18,240 nucleotides of DNA from Kiritimatiellia bacterium (lineage in GTDB: Bacteria; Verrucomicrobiota; Kiritimatiellia; RFP12; UBA1067), in the NCBI GenBank assembly GCA_017936245.1, contig JAGBFY010000048.1, positions 1 to 18,240 on the forward strand. Reading direction: 5' to 3'. This document shows positions 14,590-18,240 of this stretch, one piece after another. Positions within the stretch are counted from its first letter, which is position 1, and each line of letters starts with the position of its first letter. The notes below the pieces were generated by a model, which did no database searches, was not told the origin of the DNA, and saw only the letters and a program-made list of their open reading frames with translations. The position numbers and the translations under genes were made by a program.

Positions 14590-14618
14590 ATTATTTCACA
14601 ATCCACGATTTCAGACAA
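14590..14618 (-). promoter_or_regulatory. Probable promoter of the eight-gene operon
   Basis: On the minus strand TTGTCT (14613-14618) and AATAAT (14590-14595) are separated by exactly 17 bases, giving four and five of six matches to the sigma-70 consensus. Transcription would start near 14583, about 46 bases before the first start codon. The weak -35 fits an activator-dependent promoter, and operator-like boxes lie immediately upstream. Confidence 0.5.
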
Positions 14619-14626
14619 TGCCGCTC

Positions 14627-14672
14627 TGCGCAAATATAACATGCCTTTTTGCGCAACATGATTTTGCGTAAA
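14627..14672. promoter_or_regulatory. Three operator-like boxes between the divergent promoters
   Basis: TGCGCAAA (14627-14634), TTGCGCAA (14649-14656, perfect palindrome) and TTTGCGTAAA (14663-14672, near palindrome) share the core TTGCG(C/T)AA. Relative to the inferred operon start they fall at about -45 to -90, the usual place for an AraC-type activator, and the rightmost box overlaps the region expected for the regulator's own -35. This suggests activation of the operon and autoregulation by the adjacent XylR-type protein. Confidence 0.45.
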
Positions 14673-14685
14673 AAGTAGTTTCTGT

Positions 14686-14691
14686 TATAAT
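14686..14691 (+). promoter_or_regulatory. Perfect -10 box (TATAAT) of the regulator gene
   Basis: TATAAT with a weak upstream TTGCGT (14664-14669, 16-base spacer). A start about seven bases after the -10 falls at or next to the ATG at 14699, and no Shine-Dalgarno is visible, so the regulator mRNA may be leaderless. The same -10 box makes the ATG at 14690, which overlaps it, an unlikely start. Confidence 0.45.
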
Positions 14692-14698
14692 GGCGGGC

Positions 14699-15832
14699 AT
14701 GAACGACTCCATGCCGAAAAAAGTACTGGTGATTTTGGCGATGAACGACGAGGCGAACCGCAAGAAACTTGCGGGAATATTCGACTATACGCGCGACAAC
14801 GTGCACTGGGAGATAACAATTGCCGAACCGCAATCCGTCAAAAGCCCCAAAGCCTTTTCCAGACTGCATGGCATCCTGCTGGGAGAGCTTGTATACGCAA
14901 GTATTCCAAAGTCTATCCCGGTTGTGGCGATGTTCCGCCCGGCACATGACAGGAAAAGTTGGAAAAACAGGAACATGTCACATATTTATCTCGACAATAC
15001 CGATGTGGGACGTATTGCGGCGGAACAGTTCGTAAACGCAGGATTCACGTCTTTCGCATACATAAACACGCCATCTCTGCCGATATGGTCCGAAGAGCGT
15101 GCCGCCGCATTCCGGACGGCACTTCCGGAAGGTTCACCGTGCCGCGTATGGCCGGAAAACGGATTTTCGAATCTGCCGGAATGGCTCGCCGATCTTCCAA
15201 AGCGCACGGCGATTCTGGCCTCGGAAGATACCGTTGCGCGTGACGCCATGCTTATGTGCAATGCGCAGGGAATTGAAATTCCGCGGGATCTTGCGTTCAT
15301 CAGCGTGGACAACGACGAACTGCTCTGTACGACCTGCCGCACTCCACTCACCAGCATCGAGCCGGACTTCAGGCGTTCCGGGTTCATTACCGCGAAGATA
15401 CTGGATGAAATGATGTCCGCCCAGCATCCGTTGTGCACAACCGAGCGTTACGGAGTGAACCGGATCATCATAAGAGCCTCATCAATCTATCCTGATCGGC
15501 AGAACGACAGCCGACTTGAGAAAGCCATATCCATGATCCGCACACGAAGCCACGAACATATCCGGGTGGGGGATGTGGCAAAAGCCGTAAACATGTCCAG
15601 ACGTTCGGCAGAATTGATGTTTCGTCAAAGGCTCAACCGTTCAATAGGCGAAGTCATCCGTGCCACCCGGTTGGACGCCATGATGCAGAGATTGAAAGAG
15701 TCCCGCGCCTCTATTTCCGATATCTGCATCGAATCCGGATTTGCCAGTGAATCATACGCCAAACGTGCCTTCAAAGCTCAATTCGGAAAAACAATGAGTG
15801 CATTCAGAAACTGTTGGCAACAGCAGTGTTAA
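14699..15832 (+). CDS. XylR-type transcriptional regulator (LacI-like sensor plus AraC DNA-binding domain)
   Basis: About 377 residues. The N-terminal two-thirds is a periplasmic-binding-protein-like sensor: HIYLDNTDVGRIAAEQFVNAGF, ILASEDTVARDAMLMC, and FISVDNDELLCTTCRTPLTSIEPD, the last being highly typical of XylR-type proteins. Residues about 275-375 (counting from ATG 14690) are an AraC domain with two helix-turn-helix motifs: DVAKAVNMSRRSAELMFRQRL, then ISDICIESGFASESYAKRAFKAQFGKTM. I choose the ATG at 14699 because TATAAT covers the ATG at 14690; a third ATG at 14711 (MPKKVLVIL) starts right at the first beta-strand and is also possible. It is divergent from the operon, shares its 150-bp control region and is very probably its sugar-responsive activator. 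Confidence 0.85.
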   Translation: MNDSMPKKVLVILAMNDEANRKKLAGIFDYTRDNVHWEITIAEPQSVKSPKAFSRLHGILLGELVYASIPKSIPVVAMFRPAHDRKSWKNRNMSHIYLDNTDVGRIAAEQFVNAGFTSFAYINTPSLPIWSEERAAAFRTALPEGSPCRVWPENGFSNLPEWLADLPKRTAILASEDTVARDAMLMCNAQGIEIPRDLAFISVDNDELLCTTCRTPLTSIEPDFRRSGFITAKILDEMMSAQHPLCTTERYGVNRIIIRASSIYPDRQNDSRLEKAISMIRTRSHEHIRVGDVAKAVNMSRRSAELMFRQRLNRSIGEVIRATRLDAMMQRLKESRASISDICIESGFASESYAKRAFKAQFGKTMSAFRNCWQQQC

Positions 15833-15878
15833 ACCGCAGTCATTACATGAAATCACCGTTCTTCCGCCCTTCCTCCAG

Positions 15879-15914
15879 TACGGTCCCCCTTACCGTAACG
15901 CCAGCCCTACGGTA
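15879..15914. other. Alternative hairpins downstream of the regulator
   Basis: TACGGT (15879-15884), TACCGTA (15891-15897) and TACGGTA (15908-15914) can form two mutually exclusive stems, the middle element pairing with either neighbour. No T-run follows either stem, so this is not a standard Rho-independent terminator, although it may end or stabilise the regulator transcript. Confidence 0.35.
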
Positions 15915-15922
15915 TCAGAGTG

Positions 15923-15952
15923 GAACGACTGGGGATAGAACGACTGGGGATA
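15923..15952. repeat. 15-bp tandem repeat, two copies
   Basis: GAACGACTGGGGATA occurs twice back to back with no mismatch. It lies in non-coding sequence just after the hairpins. Function unknown; copy number may vary between strains. Confidence 0.8.
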
Positions 15953-16250
15953 GACCTCTAAAAGAATTATAATTTCACGTATTAACCGATTGATTTTGTC
16001 AAATAGCACAATTCAAGTAGTATATAAGATTTCGTCCGCGCCATAATCTTGAGAATCAGTCCAAACCATATTCTCATTCCGATTAATGGTGCTTGTATGT
16101 ACTTTTTAAAGCATCCCTCACGAAGCATTTTCGCATCGCAGAAATCAAATCTCCCCATTACTTCCGTCTTTCAACTCCAGCCAAAATCACACAATCCTTC
16201 CCTCCCAAAACACACCACCACAAACAAACAATGTTCATTATTGAGAGGCG
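15953..16250. other. AT-rich intergenic stretch, no gene seen
   Basis: Stops interrupt all frames except weak chance ORFs. There are promoter-like hexamers (TATAAT at 15968; TTGTCA at 15996 with TATATA at 16021 but a 19-base gap), none with a gene at a suitable distance. I cannot support a gene or RNA here. Confidence 0.4.
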
Positions 16251-16318
16251 ATGAAATATGTTATGCAGGCAATAAAAAAGCGCACCGTTTCCGACGCACC
16301 TATGGCTTGTTTGTTTAT
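16251..16318. repeat. Dispersed repeat carrying a terminator, copy 2
   Basis: Second copy of the element at 1013-1078, with ATGAAATAT, the A6 run, hairpin, ATGGCTT and GTTTAT in the same order. Immediately to its left TTGAGAGGCGATGAAA (16241-16256) resembles TTGAGAGGTGATGAAA at 132-147, hinting that the full element is longer and that the left-hand copy has been split. Confidence 0.65.
16274..16299 (-). terminator. Rho-independent terminator inside repeat copy 2
   Basis: On the minus strand GTGCGTCG pairs with CGGTGCGC using G-U pairs across a GAAA tetraloop, followed by TTTTTT. No minus-strand gene lies upstream of it in this window, so it appears to be an orphan, carried by the repeat. Confidence 0.55.
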
Positions 16319-16402
16319 CTGTTGCATTTATTTCCGGCTGAGGGAGGACATGCCCCCTCCACCACAAATACCTTGACGTGATAAATATCTGCTTTGGAGT
16401 GC

Positions 16403-16431
16403 TTGCACAATGTGCCGTGAAATGATATCAT
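16403..16431 (+). promoter_or_regulatory. Promoter of rpmE-prfA
   Basis: TTGCAC (16403-16408), 17 bases, then TATCAT (16426-16431): four and five matches to the sigma-70 hexamers at ideal spacing. Transcription would begin near 16438, with GAAAGG (16449-16454) upstream of the rpmE ATG at 16467. Confidence 0.6.
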
Positions 16432-16466
16432 ATGCGCACTTATTTTTTGAAAGGTACAGAATAAAG

Positions 16467-16679
16467 ATGAAAGACGGAATCCATCCTACCTACGAAGACG
16501 CGACGATTACGTGCGCGTGCGGCAATGTCATCAAGACGCGTTCCACGAAGAAGGAAATGCAGGTCAACACCTGCTCCGCGTGCCATCCCTATTTCACGGG
16601 TCAGAAGACGATGGTCGATACTGAAGGCCGCGTCGACTCGTTCAAGAAGCGTTACGCTAAATTCCAGAAAAAGGCTTGA
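16467..16679 (+). CDS. rpmE: 50S ribosomal protein L31
   Basis: A 70-residue protein, MKDGIHPTYEDATITCACGN onward, the normal size for L31. Cys16, Cys18, Cys36 and Cys39 are all present (CAC...CSAC), so this is the zinc-containing (C+) form. HPYFTGQKTMVDTEGRVDSFKKRY is the usual C-terminal half. An ATG at 16410 in the same frame would add 19 residues that do not belong to L31 and would overlap the promoter, so I start at 16467, preceded by GAAAGG. L31 sits at the central protuberance between the subunits. Its TGA overlaps the TTG start of prfA. Confidence 0.95.
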   Translation: MKDGIHPTYEDATITCACGNVIKTRSTKKEMQVNTCSACHPYFTGQKTMVDTEGRVDSFKKRYAKFQKKA

Positions 16680-17764
16680 TAGAAAAAGCCCAGATCGGAA
16701 GAGTTCTGGATCGCCTGTCTGCGGTAGAGGCCGCAATGGGCGATCCTTCTGTTGTTGCCGACGCAAAGCGATATCGCGAAACAGTACGCGAACATACAGC
16801 CCTCAAGAAACTTGAGGCGTCTGCAAAGCGATACTTCAAGCTGTTGGACGACATAGAGGGCGCGGAGTCGATGCTCACCGATCCCGACATCGATCCAGAG
16901 CTTCTCTCCGAAGCCCAAAGCGAGGTGGAAGAGCTAAAGTCCGCAATACCGGACGCAGAACGCGACGTGCTTGCAGGGCTTCTTCCTCCTGACCCATTGG
17001 AGGGGCGCAACGCCTGTTTTGAAATCCGCGCCGGAACGGGCGGAGAAGAGGCGGCTCTTTTTGCGGGCAATCTTTTCCGGATGTACTCGCGCTACTGCGA
17101 AGCCAAAGGCTGGAAGATTCGGGTGATGTCCGCAAACCAGACATCTCTTGACGGATACAAAGAGGTCATTTTCACTGCCGAAGGTGAAGGCGCCTATGGT
17201 CTTTTCCGTTTCGAAAGCGGCGGGCACCGTGTCCAGCGCGTTCCTGAAACAGAGGCGCAGGGGCGTATCCACACGAGTGCGGCAACAGTGGTCGTATTCC
17301 CCGAGGCGGATGAAGAGGATGACCTTGAAATCCCTGAAAAGGATATCCGCATAGATCTCTTCTGTGCCGGCGGCGCTGGCGGGCAGCATGTGAACAAGAC
17401 GGAATCGGCAGTTCGCATGACACACCTTCCGACCGGACTTGTTGCGCAATGCCAGGACGAGCGTTCGCAGATACGCAACCGCGAAAAATGTCTTGCTACC
17501 CTCAAGGCAAGGATACTCGACTTCAAGCGACGCGAGGAAGAGGCGAAGCTCGGAGCCTCCAGATTGACGCTACGCGGTTCAGGCGACCGTTCAGAGCGCA
17601 TCCGGACCTACAATTTCCCGCAGAACCGCATGACCGACCACCGCGTCGATCTTACGCTTTATTCCCTTGACCGCATAGTCGAAGGTGCTCTCGATCCTGT
17701 TCTCAATGCCCTCCGCGAAAAGGATCTCTCCGAACGCATCGCCGCTGGTCTTGGAAGCATCTGA
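16676..17764 (+). CDS. prfA: Peptide chain release factor 1
   Basis: The 362-residue product is colinear with RF1. The N-terminal helical domain (about 1-100) is followed by EIRAGTGGEEAALFAGNLFRMY, then SGGHRVQRVPETEAQGRIHTSA with the RF1 stop-codon tripeptide PxT as PET (190-192; not the RF2 SPF), GGQ at 235-237 in GAGGQHVNKT, and GSGDRSERIRTYNFPQNR. It recognises UAA/UAG in the ribosomal A site and the GGQ loop triggers peptide release. The start is TTG at 16676, overlapping the rpmE stop by three bases, so translation is probably coupled. Just before GGQ the sequence is DLFCAGGAGGQ where most RF1 have D(T/V)FRASGAGGQ, a small but unusual change. prfA is often followed by prmC; here an ECF sigma gene follows after four bases. 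Confidence 0.95.
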   Translation: MIEKAQIGRVLDRLSAVEAAMGDPSVVADAKRYRETVREHTALKKLEASAKRYFKLLDDIEGAESMLTDPDIDPELLSEAQSEVEELKSAIPDAERDVLAGLLPPDPLEGRNACFEIRAGTGGEEAALFAGNLFRMYSRYCEAKGWKIRVMSANQTSLDGYKEVIFTAEGEGAYGLFRFESGGHRVQRVPETEAQGRIHTSAATVVVFPEADEEDDLEIPEKDIRIDLFCAGGAGGQHVNKTESAVRMTHLPTGLVAQCQDERSQIRNREKCLATLKARILDFKRREEEAKLGASRLTLRGSGDRSERIRTYNFPQNRMTDHRVDLTLYSLDRIVEGALDPVLNALREKDLSERIAAGLGSI

Positions 17765-17768
17765 GCGG

Positions 17769-18240
17769 ATGAATATTAATGAACACTACACGGTTCTTGC
17801 GCCAAAGCTGCTCAACTGGCTTGTGGCGACGGGTTCTTCATACGCGCAGGCATGCGATTTGGTCCAGGATACATTTCTCAAGATCTGGAAGATGCGAGAT
17901 GAAATACTGGACGATGATGCAGCAGTGTCGGGTCTTGTATTCACAATAGCGCGAAACCTGAGAAAGAACGAGGCGAGAGACCTCAGACGCGAAGTGCTCA
18001 CGGATGAAATTCCCGAAGATCAGGATGCCACATCAACGCCTCCGGCGACATCACCTTCCGACACGGTTTATCTGCGCGGCAGACTGGTAACCGCATTCGC
18101 AAAACTGCCGCCGCTGCTTCGCGAAGCTTACACTCTTTTCCAGATCGCCGAAATGTCGATATCAGAGATAGCCCGCGAAACGAACGCCACCGAATCGCTC
18201 GTCAAGGTGCGCATACACCGTGCAAAAAACAAGCTCCGCG
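17769..18240 (+). CDS. ECF-type RNA polymerase sigma factor, cut by the window end
   Basis: The frame starts at ATG 17769, four bases after prfA, and is open to the last base (157 codons seen). Region 2 is recognisable (QACDLVQDTFLKIWKMRDEI, then GLVFTIARNLRKNEARDLRR), as is region 4 (AFAKLPPLLREAYTLFQIAE, then ISEIARETNATESLVKVRIHRAKNKLR), separated by a short acidic, Pro/Thr-rich linker. This two-domain layout without region 3 is that of extracytoplasmic-function sigma factors. SD is weak, so translation probably depends on coupling to prfA. Any anti-sigma gene would lie beyond the window. Only a few residues are likely missing at the C-terminus. Confidence 0.85.
   Translation, partial: MNINEHYTVLAPKLLNWLVATGSSYAQACDLVQDTFLKIWKMRDEILDDDAAVSGLVFTIARNLRKNEARDLRREVLTDEIPEDQDATSTPPATSPSDTVYLRGRLVTAFAKLPPLLREAYTLFQIAEMSISEIARETNATESLVKVRIHRAKNKLR

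Noticed and set aside
14986..15438. Minus-strand ORF of 150 codons inside the regulator gene
   Set aside because: The plus-strand XylR-type protein is convincing throughout; the antisense product is Ser/Arg-rich without motifs.
16049..16381. 110-codon plus-strand ORF before rpmE
   Set aside because: It overlaps the dispersed repeat with a terminator hairpin, lacks an SD and has random-looking composition.

Overview
The window looks like a stretch of chromosome from a Gram-negative bacterium of the PVC group, most likely a gut or anaerobic Verrucomicrobiota/Kiritimatiellota/Lentisphaerota relative. This assignment is inference. It rests on a LacI/AraC-hybrid (XylR-type) regulator, a secreted protein with autotransporter-type repeats but no beta-barrel domain, several large secreted enzymes of kinds common in that group, and an outer-membrane barrel ending in Phe. 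No 16S rRNA or other definitive marker is present.

Left end (1-1590): an eroded accessory patch. It holds a partial, strongly structured RNA-like segment (about 5-116), a minus-strand set of small or broken ORFs (221-880) around GC-rich alternating purine-pyrimidine repeats, three consecutive minus-strand Rho-independent terminators (946-1059), and a plus-strand fragment of a PhoU-like domain without a start codon (1287-1583).

Centre (1604-14537): eight genes on the minus strand, closely spaced (four-base ATGA overlaps at three junctions, otherwise gaps of 20-62 bp), reading as one operon. In order of transcription: a membrane acyltransferase of the NagX/HGSNAT (DUF5009-like) type; a large secreted beta-helix protein whose signal peptide is knocked out of frame by an A10 run; two tandem paralogous secreted proteins of glycoside-hydrolase appearance (GH20/GH67/DUF4838-like layout); a secreted protein of the neutral-ceramidase fold; a secreted fusion of a tannase/feruloyl esterase with a hexose-mutarotase domain; a secreted SGNH/GDSL esterase; and a small beta-barrel protein. 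A divergent XylR-type regulator (14699-15832) sits head to head with the operon. The shared 150-bp intergenic region has three TTGCGCAA-like boxes just upstream of a plausible operon promoter. The simplest reading is an inducible, SusCD-free locus for degrading an ester-decorated glycan or phenolic glycoside outside the cytoplasm; the substrate is unknown.

Right end (15833-18240): a 630-bp intergenic stretch with short tandem repeats, alternative hairpins and a second copy of a repeat that carries a minus-strand terminator. Housekeeping genes follow on the plus strand: rpmE (L31, zinc form), prfA (RF1; TTG start overlapping the rpmE stop) and an ECF sigma factor cut by the window edge.

The best candidates for something undescribed are the eight-gene locus as a unit, the tannase-mutarotase fusion with its paired loss of the family cysteines, and the A10 tract that may switch the beta-helix protein on and off.
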